From NCBI RefSeq assembly GCF_000193635.1, contig NZ_AEKT01000016.1:1-64000 (forward strand): a DNA stretch of 64,000 nucleotides. The letters run 5' to 3'. Source of the stretch: Weissella cibaria KACC 11862 (lineage in GTDB: Bacteria; Bacillota; Bacilli; Lactobacillales; Lactobacillaceae). The translations under genes were made by a program, and so were the position numbers. Positions 49,941 through 59,578 of this stretch are shown piece after piece; position 1 is the stretch's first letter; each line of letters begins with the position of its first letter. The notes beneath the pieces are model-generated. The model saw only the letters and a list, made by a program, of their open reading frames with translations, was not told the origin of the DNA and searched no databases.

Positions 49941-51491
49941 TTAATCTTCCTCAATGTCTACGCGAGCCCGCGCTGTTTTCACTGTTGGGACATTTTTGTC
50001 ATCCCAAACATCGTCATAATCAAAACCAGTTAGTGCTTCAACCACCGCACGAACCTTTGGTGTGGCGTCTGCTTTCGCACCGCCAGCCTTCAAACGATCA
50101 ATTTCGGCCACGACAATACCGTGCGTTTCACGGTTCAATTGCAATGTCATCGCAAATGCACCCGCAATCACCAACAATCCACCAGTTCCAATCACCAAAA
50201 CACCAGCAATTGTGTTTTGAGCAGCGAGGCTTTGCGTTGTTTCACCAGCAATGTAACCGCCCTTTTCCAAAATGACACCGACGGCAAATGTTGCCACAGC
50301 CACCGTTGACTTACGAACAAAGGTCATCACCGCCGCGAAAATTCCCTCACGGTGCTGCTTCGTCAACAATTCATCCAAATCCGGAATCAACGGAAAGACG
50401 TTCCAAGGCGTAAACTCCAGCGTGGCGCGACCGATTTGGTAAACCAAACCGATTCCCAGCAACCACATCAACATGTTTTCGGGACGCAATTGGAATACGG
50501 CATAGAAGGCAACCAGCATCAGCAACATCAAACTGTAAGCTGATAAGAACAAGAACTTAGGGCCCTTCTTCACCATCAAGACCCCGGCCCCAATCGTGAC
50601 AAAGATACCAACGAAGCTCAACGACAAAATGTTAGCTGAGTCTGTTACCGTCAAGCCCAAGCAAGACACCACAAAGTAAGCAAAAATGGTGTTAAAGACG
50701 TCCTTACCGGTGAATGAGAACAAGTAAATGGCCAAGTGCTTGCGGAATGAACGGATGCGCAACGTTGAGAGGTAATCCTTGATTTCCTTTTGGACGGTCT
50801 GGATTGGGTTCAACTTTGGACGCTTGTTAAATTCAGCAATCATCTCTTCCGTCACTTCACGCTCCCACGTATTCATGTTTGTAATGAAGATCGCGGCCGC
50901 AAAGATTGCAGCAAAAACTAATGCGTTAATGAAGTACGCTGACGCATTGTTTTCACCCAACAAGCGAATGACTTGGCCCGGTACGAAAGTCGCCATAAAT
51001 GTTCCAGCGGCTGAAATGAACATCCGCGCTGATGACAACTTGGTACGGCTGGCATAATCCTTGCACATTTCAGTTGGGAGTGTTTCCCATGGAATCAAAA
51101 CAAAGGCGGCAATAATCTCAAACAACAAATAAACCACTAGGTAGTACAGAAACGCCATGTTTGGGATCCACATCAGCACATAAGCAAACATGAGTGGTGC
51201 GCCAATCGTTAAGAAGAAATGACGGCGACCAAACCGCTGACCTAAACGGGTCCGATAGAAATTGTCGGTAAGACTTCCCATTACCAACGACGTCACCGCA
51301 TCAACGATTCGGGCGATTCCAATAATTGTGGCCCCCTGAATGGCAGTCAACCCAGCAAACGTTGTAAAGAAATACAACAAGAATGCGCCGATGATGGTAA
51401 AGGCACCACCTCCCATCAAATCCGGCAACCCATAAGCAACTGCTCGACCTAATGTGATCGGCTTAGCTTGGTAAATACGTTTTTTTGACAT
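49941..51491 (-). CDS. uxuT: GPH-family hexuronide:cation symporter
   Basis: 516 residues with 12 hydrophobic segments. AYGLPDLMGGGAFTIIGAF near the N-terminus and FYRTRLGQRFGRRHFFLTIG (GPH loop 2-3) identify the glycoside-pentoside-hexuronide symporter family. It likely imports glucuronate or glucuronides. The ATG at 51491 has GAGGAG upstream. First gene of the uxu operon. Confidence 0.9.
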   Translation of the reverse strand: MSKKRIYQAKPITLGRAVAYGLPDLMGGGAFTIIGAFLLYFFTTFAGLTAIQGATIIGIARIVDAVTSLVMGSLTDNFYRTRLGQRFGRRHFFLTIGAPLMFAYVLMWIPNMAFLYYLVVYLLFEIIAAFVLIPWETLPTEMCKDYASRTKLSSARMFISAAGTFMATFVPGQVIRLLGENNASAYFINALVFAAIFAAAIFITNMNTWEREVTEEMIAEFNKRPKLNPIQTVQKEIKDYLSTLRIRSFRKHLAIYLFSFTGKDVFNTIFAYFVVSCLGLTVTDSANILSLSFVGIFVTIGAGVLMVKKGPKFLFLSAYSLMLLMLVAFYAVFQLRPENMLMWLLGIGLVYQIGRATLEFTPWNVFPLIPDLDELLTKQHREGIFAAVMTFVRKSTVAVATFAVGVILEKGGYIAGETTQSLAAQNTIAGVLVIGTGGLLVIAGAFAMTLQLNRETHGIVVAEIDRLKAGGAKADATPKVRAVVEALTGFDYDDVWDDKNVPTVKTARARVDIEED

Positions 51492-51798
51492 ATCGTCACT
51501 CCTCAAAGTAAAATCAACCAAATAATCTCAGAAACTGATATATTAGTTTCAACACAAAGAATTGTAACCGTTTGCATTTTCCGTGACAACTTGTTACTGA
51601 ATTCACATAATAAATAAGTGCACACTGAAACTGTCAGTCATTTTCCAGTGAAAACGTATATACAGGTCATGCCATGCTCGGTTATAATGTATTCGTTCTT
51701 ATATTCCGGATTGTGAAAACAGTATCAAAATCAACGAAACAGTTCATAATTTGTTTGCAATTCACCCAAAAACCAAACACTAAACTAGGAGTATCGCC
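51492..51798. promoter_or_regulatory. Divergent control region of uxuT and its GntR regulator
   Basis: A near-palindrome GAAACTGATATATTAGTTTC (51531-51550) is a good GntR/FCD operator candidate. TGTAACCGTTTGCA (51563-51576) matches the cre consensus at all but one position, and TGAAAACGTATATA near 51650 is a weaker match. No gene in this 307-bp gap. Confidence 0.6.
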
Positions 51799-52470
51799 AT
51801 GCCGACGACACGAAAAACTCACACTCCCCTACAAAGCGACCAAGCGTATCACCTGTTGCGCCAACAAATTCTGACCTTCGACTTGGTACCAGGTCAAAAA
51901 ATTTCTGAAACCAAGTTAACTGCTGATTTGCCATACGGTCGGACGCCCATTCGAGAAGCCATCTTGCAACTAAAATCTGAAGGTTTACTCACTGTGGTGC
52001 CGCAGTCCGGTACCTACATTGCGAAAGTTGACTTACAAATCGCTGAACAAGCTCGCTATGCCCGCGAACAAATTGAACCGCAAATCATGCGTGATGCGTT
52101 AACCCGTTTAACACCGGCTGATTTAGATTGGTTGGATAACTTATTAGTTGAACAAGCGACTGATGCAAACGAAACCGCGACCTTTTTTGCCCGGGACGAG
52201 GCGTTTCACCAATTTTTCTACGAGCGAACAGGCCACGAATTACTGTGGCGCTGGTTAAAAGATTTATCGAAACAACTCGACCGGTTTCGCTGGTTACGAG
52301 TGGCATCGCAACGCTTAGATTGGCAAGCGTTGATTGCTGAACACCAAGCAATCTTAACCGCGTTGCGTCATGATGATGCTGACACGGCATACCGCATCGC
52401 ACACACCCACTTACAGCACATGATTGCTGATCAACTGGCCGTCATTGCTAGTTATCCTGATTATTTTTGA
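51799..52470 (+). CDS. uxuR: GntR/FCD-family regulator of hexuronate genes
   Basis: 223 residues. An N-terminal winged helix (AYHLLRQQILTFDLVPGQKI, PYGRTPIREAILQL) and a C-terminal FCD domain (ARYAREQIEPQIMRDALTRL and HLQHMIAD) mark the FadR subfamily, typical of uronate repressors. It is divergent from uxuT, and the intergenic palindrome is its likely site. AGGAG precedes the ATG. The symbol is by analogy. Confidence 0.85.
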   Translation: MPTTRKTHTPLQSDQAYHLLRQQILTFDLVPGQKISETKLTADLPYGRTPIREAILQLKSEGLLTVVPQSGTYIAKVDLQIAEQARYAREQIEPQIMRDALTRLTPADLDWLDNLLVEQATDANETATFFARDEAFHQFFYERTGHELLWRWLKDLSKQLDRFRWLRVASQRLDWQALIAEHQAILTALRHDDADTAYRIAHTHLQHMIADQLAVIASYPDYF

Positions 52471-52479
52471 CATCACAGT

Positions 52480-52520
52480 AAAAGGCCGTCAGTCTCCGCA
52501 ATGGAAACTGGCGGCCTTTT
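52480..52520. terminator. Bidirectional terminator between the GntR gene and pgmB
   Basis: AAAAGGCCGTCAGTCTCC / GGAAACTGGCGGCCTTTT stem, with A and T runs on both sides, serving the convergent genes. Confidence 0.85.
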
Positions 52521-52575
52521 AGTGGCAAAACTTATTTGAGTGGTTTATTTTTTTGAGATTATCAACCGTTGTGAG

Positions 52576-53247
52576 TTAATCAAGTTTTGCCGCAATGTTA
52601 GCTAAGGTGACCTCAGCTGTGCTAGCAAAATTAAGGTCCGCTGCCGCAAGGACGGTCGCATCCCCAATTCCCAACGAAACTTCACCGGCCCCGTTGATTG
52701 ACGCAATTCCGGCTGCCGCATCTTCTAAGCCAATGACTTGGTCTGGTGGCAAGTTTAAGATTTCAGCTGCGCGGACAAAAATTTCTGGATCAGGCTTACC
52801 GGCATGTAGCGTCGCTGGGTCAACAATCCCGACAAAACTATCCGTTAAGCCCAGTCGATCCAAGATAAACGGTGCGTTTTTTGAAGCTGACGCCACACTC
52901 GCCCGGTAGCCCTTATCGTTAAGTTCCTGAATAAACGCGGCAATCCCTGGCAAGATATCATCCGGTGTTAAATCAGCGATGAGCTCAACATAGTGTTCGT
53001 TCTTCCAAGCGGCAAAGCCTTCTTTTTCTGCTTGCGTATACGCATTTTCCTTACCGCCAGCTTGCAAAATCATTTCGAGACTGCCCATGCGGTCAATGCC
53101 CTTCAACGATTCTTGCAGCTCCGGCGTCCAAGTCACTTGGAGTTGTTCCGCCAAATGACGCCAGGCAATCGTATGAAATTTAGCCGTGTCCGTAATGACA
53201 CCGTCCAAATCAAACGCAAACCCCTTAATGTCTGCAAATTTAGTCAT
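52576..53247 (-). CDS. pgmB: Beta-phosphoglucomutase
   Basis: 223 residues: AFDLDGVITDTAKFHTIAWR (nucleophile and acid/base Asp, then the helix), SVASASKNAPFIL (motif II), and GLEDAAAGIASI. It converts beta-glucose-1-phosphate from maltose phosphorolysis to glucose-6-phosphate. The ATG at 53247 is one base after the malP stop, with GGAGGTG in the malP end as ribosome site. A longer frame would overlap malP further. Confidence 0.95.
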   Translation of the reverse strand: MTKFADIKGFAFDLDGVITDTAKFHTIAWRHLAEQLQVTWTPELQESLKGIDRMGSLEMILQAGGKENAYTQAEKEGFAAWKNEHYVELIADLTPDDILPGIAAFIQELNDKGYRASVASASKNAPFILDRLGLTDSFVGIVDPATLHAGKPDPEIFVRAAEILNLPPDQVIGLEDAAAGIASINGAGEVSLGIGDATVLAAADLNFASTAEVTLANIAAKLD

Positions 53248-53248
53248 C

Positions 53249-55513
53249 TTATTGCACCTCCAATGCGACGGTTTCGCCTGAGACGTCAATCGTCAGTGGA
53301 TCACCAGAAATTAACGTTACTTGCGCACCATCGTGATCGACGGCCACCTCAAGCAAACGCTCACGGAACATGAAGCGGAACTTATAACCGTCCCACTCAG
53401 CTGGCAAGAATGGGTCAAAGTGCAATTGTTCATCACGCACACGCATACCAGCAAATCCTTGGACGATCGACAACCAAGCACCAGTCATTGACGTGATGTG
53501 CAACCCGTCAGACGTATCGTTATTGTAGTTATCCAAATCCAAACGCGCCGTGCGTTGATAGAATGCCACACTCTTTTCGGGCATCTTCAAGTCAGCTGCT
53601 AAAATAGCGTGAACCGATGGTGACAATGATGATTCATGCACCGTAAATGGCTCGTAGAATTCATAATTATCTCGCTTTTGTTGCTCGGTGAAGGCATCTG
53701 GGAAATAATACATCGCATGCAATGTATCTGATTGCTTGATGTACGGTGAGCGCAAGATGCGATCCCATGACCAGTGCTGGTTGATTGGTAATTGTGAGGC
53801 ATCCAAATCACGAACCGGAATTAATTCCTTATCGAGGAACGTGTCATGGGCGACAAAGATATGCCGATCCACATCATTGACATCCTTCACATCAGCTTCA
53901 GGCAAATACATTTTGTCGACAATTAATTGCCATTGCACCTTTTCTTCTGCCGAAATGGCCAACTTTTCCTGATAAGTTGATGTAAACGTGTCTGCATTGT
54001 CCAACGTGTATTGCAGCACCCACTTGGCCATCCAGTTTGTGTAGTAGTTGTTGTTAATGTTGTTTTCGTACTCGTTCGGTCCCGTGACCCCGTGAATCAT
54101 GTACGCGTCGTTGCGCGCTGAATAGTGCACACGGTCGGCCCAGAAGCGGGCAATCCCCACTAGCACTTCACTACCTTCGTTTTCCAACCATGAACGGTCA
54201 CCCGTCAAGTGGGTGTAGTTGTAGATAGCATAGGCAATCGTCGAATTACGGTGGATTTCTTCAAACGTAATTTCCCACTCGTTGTGTGATTCGATACCAT
54301 CGAAGGTCACCATTGGGAACAAAGCACCGGCTAAATCTTGTTGTTGGGCATTGTGATAGGCCCCAGGTAGTTGTTGATAACGATACTGCAACAATGACTT
54401 CACTACGGCTGGATCGGTCACGCCCAAATAAACCGGAATCGCAAAGGCTTCAGTATCCCAATAAGTTGCCCCACCGTACTTTTCACCGGTAAAGCCCTTT
54501 GGTCCAATGTTCAAGCGTGCATCGTTACCGTAATACGTGGCAAATAATTGGAATAAGTTGAAGCGAATACCTTGTTGGGCCGCTTCGTCACCAGTAATCT
54601 GAACGTCGGCCTTTTCCCAACGTGCCGCCCAACCAGCCACATGTGCATCATACAAGTCGTCATAGGTTGCTGATGCAATGCTAGCAAAAATCGTGTCAGT
54701 CGCATGCTTAACATCCGTGTCATCTGCATAATCACGTGACGTCGTGACAATCACCCGCTTTTCAATGCGCTGTGTTGCCGCACCAACTTGCCCCGCAAAA
54801 ACGTTTCCAACTTGTTTGTCTTCTTGCACGACATCAATTGCTGGCAAATCTGACACAAATCGTTGCCGGGCCGCCACGGTAAATTGGGGCACACCAAATG
54901 GATTGGGCACAGTTCGCGTCATTAAGAACGCCGTGTCGTTGGTTACTTCTGCATCAAGCACGTCCCAGAATTTTTCATCATAATTTGAATCCTCATTGAC
55001 GACGTCGCCATCAATCAATGCCGTCAACTGCACATCGTGGGTCTGCCCATCAATAGCTGTGAATGACCACCGCAAATCAGCCAATTCCTTCGTCGCAACC
55101 GAGATGAAACGATCGACTTGCACCTGCACACCGTTAACCGTAAATTGACGGTGCAGGACACCTGCTTGCATATCCAAAGAGACTTCAAAATCAGTGTAAG
55201 GTACCGTTGCTAAATCAACCGTGACCCCATCAATTTGAATAATTGCTTTCACAAAATTCAACGCGTTAATCGCCTTACCAAAGTACTCTGGGTAGCCGAT
55301 TTTCCACCAACCAACACGCGTCTTGTCAGGGAACCAAACGCCCCCAATGTAAACGCCTTGCAATGAGTCGCCGGAATATGTTTCTTCAAACATGCCCCGC
55401 ATCCCCATATACTCATTTCCAAGTGACGTCATTGATTCTTGCAAACGCTTGTCCACTGGTTGCAACTCATGCGAGGTAATTGTCCAAGGATTAACTTCAA
55501 AAATTCGCTTCAT
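53249..55513 (-). CDS. malP: Maltose phosphorylase (GH65)
   Basis: 754 residues. HGVTGPNEYENNINNNYYTN holds the general acid Glu; TYWDTEAFAIPVYLGV and DGLHITSMTGAWLSIVQGFA are other GH65 signatures. It phosphorolyses maltose to glucose and beta-glucose-1-phosphate. pgmB and a disaccharide permease on either side favour maltose, although kojibiose/trehalose phosphorylases share the fold. Confidence 0.93.
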   Translation of the reverse strand: MKRIFEVNPWTITSHELQPVDKRLQESMTSLGNEYMGMRGMFEETYSGDSLQGVYIGGVWFPDKTRVGWWKIGYPEYFGKAINALNFVKAIIQIDGVTVDLATVPYTDFEVSLDMQAGVLHRQFTVNGVQVQVDRFISVATKELADLRWSFTAIDGQTHDVQLTALIDGDVVNEDSNYDEKFWDVLDAEVTNDTAFLMTRTVPNPFGVPQFTVAARQRFVSDLPAIDVVQEDKQVGNVFAGQVGAATQRIEKRVIVTTSRDYADDTDVKHATDTIFASIASATYDDLYDAHVAGWAARWEKADVQITGDEAAQQGIRFNLFQLFATYYGNDARLNIGPKGFTGEKYGGATYWDTEAFAIPVYLGVTDPAVVKSLLQYRYQQLPGAYHNAQQQDLAGALFPMVTFDGIESHNEWEITFEEIHRNSTIAYAIYNYTHLTGDRSWLENEGSEVLVGIARFWADRVHYSARNDAYMIHGVTGPNEYENNINNNYYTNWMAKWVLQYTLDNADTFTSTYQEKLAISAEEKVQWQLIVDKMYLPEADVKDVNDVDRHIFVAHDTFLDKELIPVRDLDASQLPINQHWSWDRILRSPYIKQSDTLHAMYYFPDAFTEQQKRDNYEFYEPFTVHESSLSPSVHAILAADLKMPEKSVAFYQRTARLDLDNYNNDTSDGLHITSMTGAWLSIVQGFAGMRVRDEQLHFDPFLPAEWDGYKFRFMFRERLLEVAVDHDGAQVTLISGDPLTIDVSGETVALEVQ

Positions 55514-55528
55514 GATATTCCCCTATTT

Positions 55529-56851
55529 TTAAACGTGACCACGGAGCAAACGCACCGCTGACAATGCTGCAATGATCAGAGCAATTGCAGAAACTAACAA
55601 CATGTGTGGCATTGATGAACCCAACAATGGGAACAAGCCAAATGAGGCAACTGACGCCACAATTTGTGGGATCGTAATGGCCCCGTTGAACAGACCCAAA
55701 TATGTGCCATTGTTCTTACCATCCAACGCATTCGTCAAAAATGTGAATGGATAAGCCAAAATTGCTGACCAGGCAAATCCGATTAACATGAATGACACTA
55801 ACAAAGCCCATTGGTTGTGGACGAACAAAATTGAACCAAACCCAATCGCCCCGAGTAGCAAACTACCGCCATAGGCGAAGCACTCTTGCGCTGGCTTCAC
55901 CTTAGTCAAAACCAAAGCCCAAAGTACAGCGCCAATTGATTGCACGGCACTTAACACACCGAACCAGTTACCGGCAGCTTGATAGCCGGCTGAATGCGCA
56001 TCCGTTGCATGCCAAACCGTATCAGCAATCGCCCCAGTTCCGTACGTCCAAAGATATTGGAAAGCTACCCAGCTAAAGAATTGTACAACTGCCAACTTCC
56101 AGAAAATGCTTGGTGCGTGCGTCAACAAGTGCATCACGCTTTCTTTTGGCCCTTCTTCTTGAATACCGTGATACTTGGCATACGTTTCTGGATCGTATTC
56201 CTTGACGTTAATCAACGCGATGATGGTTGTAATCACCAAAACAATCGCACCAACATAGAATGAAATCGCCACTGAATCTGGAATGACGCCTGGCTTAGCC
56301 GTGTTGGCCACCCCCATCGCCGTCAATGCGAACGGGAAAATTGAGGCTAACACTGAACCAGCATTGGCTAAGAATGATTGCACTGAATAAGCGTAACCTT
56401 TTTGTTCTTCGTTAACCGTGTCGCCGACGACCATCTTGATTGGTTGCATCGCCATGTTGAATGACGTGTCCATAAACATGATGGTGATGGCACCAAAGAT
56501 CAACGCGATCGTTGCTTTGAAGCCCAAGTTTCCTGCGTTTGGCAGCAAGAACATCACGATGGCTGACACAACCGTTCCGATAATCAGATATGGCATACGA
56601 CGTCCAAATCGATTCCATGTCTTATCTGATAAACGGCCGATAATTGGTTGCACGAACAAGCCAGCGGCCGGTGGTAGGATAAAGAACCAACCCAGCGAGT
56701 GCGGATCAGCTCCAAGTGTTTGTAATAGTCGTCCCAAGTTTGAGCTCTGCAATGAGAACCCCATTTGTACCCCAAAGAATGCGAAACTCAACATCCAAAT
56801 GGTATGTAATGGTAACGTTGGTAGCTTTTGACGAGTCCCCTCATTTGTCAT
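55529..56851 (-). CDS. malT: Maltose permease (MFS/SLC45-like)
   Basis: 440 residues with about 12 hydrophobic segments. SFAFFGVQMGFSLQSSNLGR and GRLSDKTWNRFGRRMPYLII (conserved loop) match LAB maltose:H+ symporters. The ATG at 56851 has AAGGGGAAC upstream; a frame starting 41 residues earlier would cover the promoter region. First gene of malT-malP-pgmB. Confidence 0.9.
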   Translation of the reverse strand: MTNEGTRQKLPTLPLHTIWMLSFAFFGVQMGFSLQSSNLGRLLQTLGADPHSLGWFFILPPAAGLFVQPIIGRLSDKTWNRFGRRMPYLIIGTVVSAIVMFLLPNAGNLGFKATIALIFGAITIMFMDTSFNMAMQPIKMVVGDTVNEEQKGYAYSVQSFLANAGSVLASIFPFALTAMGVANTAKPGVIPDSVAISFYVGAIVLVITTIIALINVKEYDPETYAKYHGIQEEGPKESVMHLLTHAPSIFWKLAVVQFFSWVAFQYLWTYGTGAIADTVWHATDAHSAGYQAAGNWFGVLSAVQSIGAVLWALVLTKVKPAQECFAYGGSLLLGAIGFGSILFVHNQWALLVSFMLIGFAWSAILAYPFTFLTNALDGKNNGTYLGLFNGAITIPQIVASVASFGLFPLLGSSMPHMLLVSAIALIIAALSAVRLLRGHV

Positions 56852-56893
56852 TTTCGTTCCCCTTATAAAATCCATTGTGTTTTTGTTTGCAAA

Positions 56894-57053
56894 TGTAAGC
56901 GCTTTATTTACAAATCCAACTATAGCCGACCCTAAAATCAAATGAAAGCGTTTTCTTGATGTTACCGGTAACATCTTCGCCTTCCCAGAGTGACCTTATC
57001 TCGTTCATATTTTCGTGTTATGATTGAAATAGATTGTTTTGAAAACGTTTTCA
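56894..57053. promoter_or_regulatory. malT/malR divergent control region
   Basis: Contains cre-like TGTAAGCGCTTTAT (56894-56907) and TGAAAGCGTTTTCT (56943-56956), the perfect 18-bp palindrome GATGTTACCGGTAACATC (56958-56975) and the perfect cre palindrome TGAAAACGTTTTCA (57040-57053). MalR (LacI family) and CcpA are likely binders. Confidence 0.75.
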
Positions 57054-57074
57054 TTATTTTTGAGGAGAATCATT

Positions 57075-58007
57075 ATGGTTTCACTATTAGACGTAGCACG
57101 GGCTGCTCACGTTTCGAAAATGACCGTCTCACGCGTTCTCAACCACCCTGATCAGGTATCACCCGAGATTATTGCTGATGTCCAGCAAGTGATTGCCGAA
57201 CTGGGATATGTCCAAAACCGGGCTGGTCGAGCGCTTGCCAACAATCGGCACTATAATATCGCCTTCATCTTGTTAGATGATATCAATGAAATCGAACCAT
57301 ATTATGCGCATTTATTGATGCATTTAACGGATGAATTACGGCACGCGGGTTACACATTGGAAATGCGGCACGATCGTAATTTTGATTTAACGAATGTGGA
57401 TGGTTTCTTAGTCAGTGGCGCACGCGGGTCAGATTTTGAACTCTTACAGAGTTTAACCGTTCCTGTCGTCATTTATGGTACTGAACCGGGGATTCCGTCA
57501 GTGGATATCGACAATAAGGCCGGCACCCAATTAGCGACCAACGCCCTACTCGACGCTGGTTATGCGCGCCTGATTTATCTTGGCATCGATATGTCTGAAC
57601 CATTTGCTATTAATCGTGAGGTTGGTTACCGTGACGCGATGTTAACAGCCGGTCGGACAACTGAGATTTATCATCTGCCAAATGATGAGCACGCAGCCCA
57701 AGCCTTTTTAGCTGATTTAAATCTGTGCGGTAATACCGGTATCGTGGCTGCCACGGATCGGTTGGGATTAGGGGCATTACGGGCTGGCCGTAGTCAGGGA
57801 CTAACAGTACCTACTGATTTAGGGATTGTTGGTTTCGATGGTATCTACATCCATCAACTAGCGGAGTTGCCGCTTACGACGATTCAGCAACCACTTGCAA
57901 CCATTGCCCAACATATGGTTGCTTTGCTCATGAAACAGTTGGCTGGCGAGACGGTAACGTCGGTTTACGTCGTACCAGAGTTACTACACGGGGCCACGAC
58001 AGCCTAA
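57075..58007 (+). CDS. malR: LacI-family maltose regulator
   Basis: 310 residues: MVSLLDVARAAHVSKMTVSR (helix-turn-helix), VGFDGIYIHQLAELPLTTIQ (sensor C-terminus). The ATG at 57075 has GAGGAG at proper spacing; the earlier TTG frame overlaps the cre palindrome. Divergent from malT, and likely represses both. Followed by a strong terminator. Confidence 0.88.
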   Translation: MVSLLDVARAAHVSKMTVSRVLNHPDQVSPEIIADVQQVIAELGYVQNRAGRALANNRHYNIAFILLDDINEIEPYYAHLLMHLTDELRHAGYTLEMRHDRNFDLTNVDGFLVSGARGSDFELLQSLTVPVVIYGTEPGIPSVDIDNKAGTQLATNALLDAGYARLIYLGIDMSEPFAINREVGYRDAMLTAGRTTEIYHLPNDEHAAQAFLADLNLCGNTGIVAATDRLGLGALRAGRSQGLTVPTDLGIVGFDGIYIHQLAELPLTTIQQPLATIAQHMVALLMKQLAGETVTSVYVVPELLHGATTA

Positions 58008-58043
58008 AAAAGCCGGTGAGACACAAAGTCCCACCGGCTTTTT
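58006..58043. terminator. Bidirectional terminator after malR
   Basis: AAAAAGCCGGTG / CACCGGCTTTTT stem between the convergent malR and 58052-58618 genes. Confidence 0.88.
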
Positions 58044-58051
58044 GGCTACTG

Positions 58052-58618
58052 TTAGCCCACAAAAATATTCTTACCCAAACTCAACATTTGCAAGTATTCT
58101 TCAGATTCACCGCCAATAATAAAGGCCGCATTACCTGAAAGCACCGTCAACTTACCAGCGTGTGAACGGGCATATACGCGATCGAATAATTCTTCTTGCA
58201 ACTTAGCACGATCACCGGCTAATTGCTCCAAGTTTTCAATCACCAGGACATCATAATCGTCATAACGATCCTTGAACTTTTGCGCCCCAACTTGACCACC
58301 ACGTTGACCAGCTTCATAGTCTTCCATGAATTGCTCAACTTCAACAATGGTCACACCAGTATCGAACGCTTGGTTAATCAGGCGCTCACGGAATTCGTAA
58401 TTCTCACCACGAACCAAAATCATCTTCAAATGATCATTGTTCATTACTTCAGTCGCCGCACGCTTCAATTGACCTGGTACATCGTCAATATTAACGTCTT
58501 CGTGTTTAACTTCTAATAACTTTGACAACACTTCGATTTGTTGATTCAACCCGGCAACTTGGGCCTTCAAATTCAAAATGACCTGCTCAATTGCTTCTTG
58601 ATGTTGTGCTTCAACCAT
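58052..58618 (-). CDS. DnaA/DnaC-like ATPase-fold protein without Walker A
   Basis: 188 residues. Residues ~1-45 form a coiled coil. From about 60, LKMILVRGENYEFRERLINQ sits where a P-loop would be but lacks GKT/GKS. YDVLVIENLEQLAGDRAKLQ resembles Walker B of DnaA/DnaC-type proteins, and HAGKLTVLSGNAAFIIGG resembles sensor 1. It may bind DnaA-like partners or be an inactive ATPase. Monocistronic; not assigned to a named family. Confidence 0.6.
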   Translation of the reverse strand: MVEAQHQEAIEQVILNLKAQVAGLNQQIEVLSKLLEVKHEDVNIDDVPGQLKRAATEVMNNDHLKMILVRGENYEFRERLINQAFDTGVTIVEVEQFMEDYEAGQRGGQVGAQKFKDRYDDYDVLVIENLEQLAGDRAKLQEELFDRVYARSHAGKLTVLSGNAAFIIGGESEEYLQMLSLGKNIFVG

Positions 58619-58729
58619 AATTGTTGTCCCCCTATCTTAAGTAGTTTGTACCATAATCATAGCATGCACCCCTGGTATCCTCTTATAATAAGTACTATCT
58701 TAATAGCACGATTTTCAGGAGGCCATGAT

Positions 58730-58996
58730 ATGCAATACACCCTACTTTACGAACGCGAACCACTCTTCAGCAATGACGACTTAGACTTGTTTTTAGCCGA
58801 CGTCGAGCTTGACGCGGACATCCGCAACATCCCATTTGATGAAGCCAAGACCCGCCAACTCATTGCCGATTTAGCGCAGCAATCAGAAGAACCTGCGATT
58901 GGCTTTCTCGCCACTTATCCGACGTATGGGCATTATGATGCGCTCGGTCGTGAAATCGACGTGACATTGGAAATTGCGGTTACCCACCAAGACTAG
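58730..58996 (+). CDS. Hypothetical acidic protein (88 residues)
   Basis: Starts MQYTLLYEREPLFSNDDLD after AGGAGG at ideal spacing. Very acidic first half, then LIADLAQQSEEPAIGFLATY and GREIDVTLEIAV. No membrane segment or known motif. It converges with and overlaps the next gene by 4 nt at the stops. TATAAT at 58684-58689 may be its -10. Confidence 0.7.
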   Translation: MQYTLLYEREPLFSNDDLDLFLADVELDADIRNIPFDEAKTRQLIADLAQQSEEPAIGFLATYPTYGHYDALGREIDVTLEIAVTHQD

Positions 58997-59337
58997 ACGT
59001 ACAGCTTCTTATCGCGGGCCTGCCAATTGCCATTAGCAGCACTCACACCAATTTGGGTCGCTAAATTCGCCCAAAACTTAATATCAGCTAACGACACACT
59101 CCCCAAGACGCTTGCCTCTGCATCGTAAAAATCACTCATGTCTAGGTTGTGCGCTTGAATAATTGGCAACACAAAATCACGTTGCATCGTTTTAAACGCG
59201 ACAACCGGAATCAAGCCACCATTTACTTTGGCATCAAATTCGTTAAAAGCATCGTATCTAATATCTTCAATTTCACTCGCAAGTAGCGCCGCCAACCGAC
59301 CGTGCCACATGCGATATTCCGTTTGTTTATCTGCCAT
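58993..59337 (-). CDS. Hypothetical helical protein (114 residues)
   Basis: Starts MADKQTEYRMWHGRLAALLA; I use this ATG (59337) with AGGTGA upstream over a GTG three codons earlier. Mostly helical, with DFVLPIIQAHNLDMSDFYDA in the middle. No known domain. Stop overlaps the convergent plus-strand gene. Confidence 0.65.
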   Translation of the reverse strand: MADKQTEYRMWHGRLAALLASEIEDIRYDAFNEFDAKVNGGLIPVVAFKTMQRDFVLPIIQAHNLDMSDFYDAEASVLGSVSLADIKFWANLATQIGVSAANGNWQARDKKLYV

Positions 59338-59535
59338 GTTGTTCACCTATCTTCGTTAAGTTAAACCTAATATAACACGGTTAAAATTAACTTTCAACCT
59401 ATCCTAACCACCCTTTATATTCGACATCTTATTTTTCAAAACAATTTAAAAAATTCGCGTTACCTGTCGTCGTCCTTACAGGCGCGGGCATTTCGCTGTT
59501 AAAAACATATTGGTCACCAAAATATCTTCAAAAAA

Positions 59536-59547
59536 TATTGCTATACT
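59536..59547 (+). promoter_or_regulatory. Extended -10 promoter of ndt
   Basis: TATTGC TATACT with TG two bases before the box (59542-59547). AAGGGGAAT then provides the ribosome site before 59579. No clear -35. Confidence 0.55.
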
Positions 59548-59578
59548 ATTAATAATCATACGATAAGGGGAATTTTTA

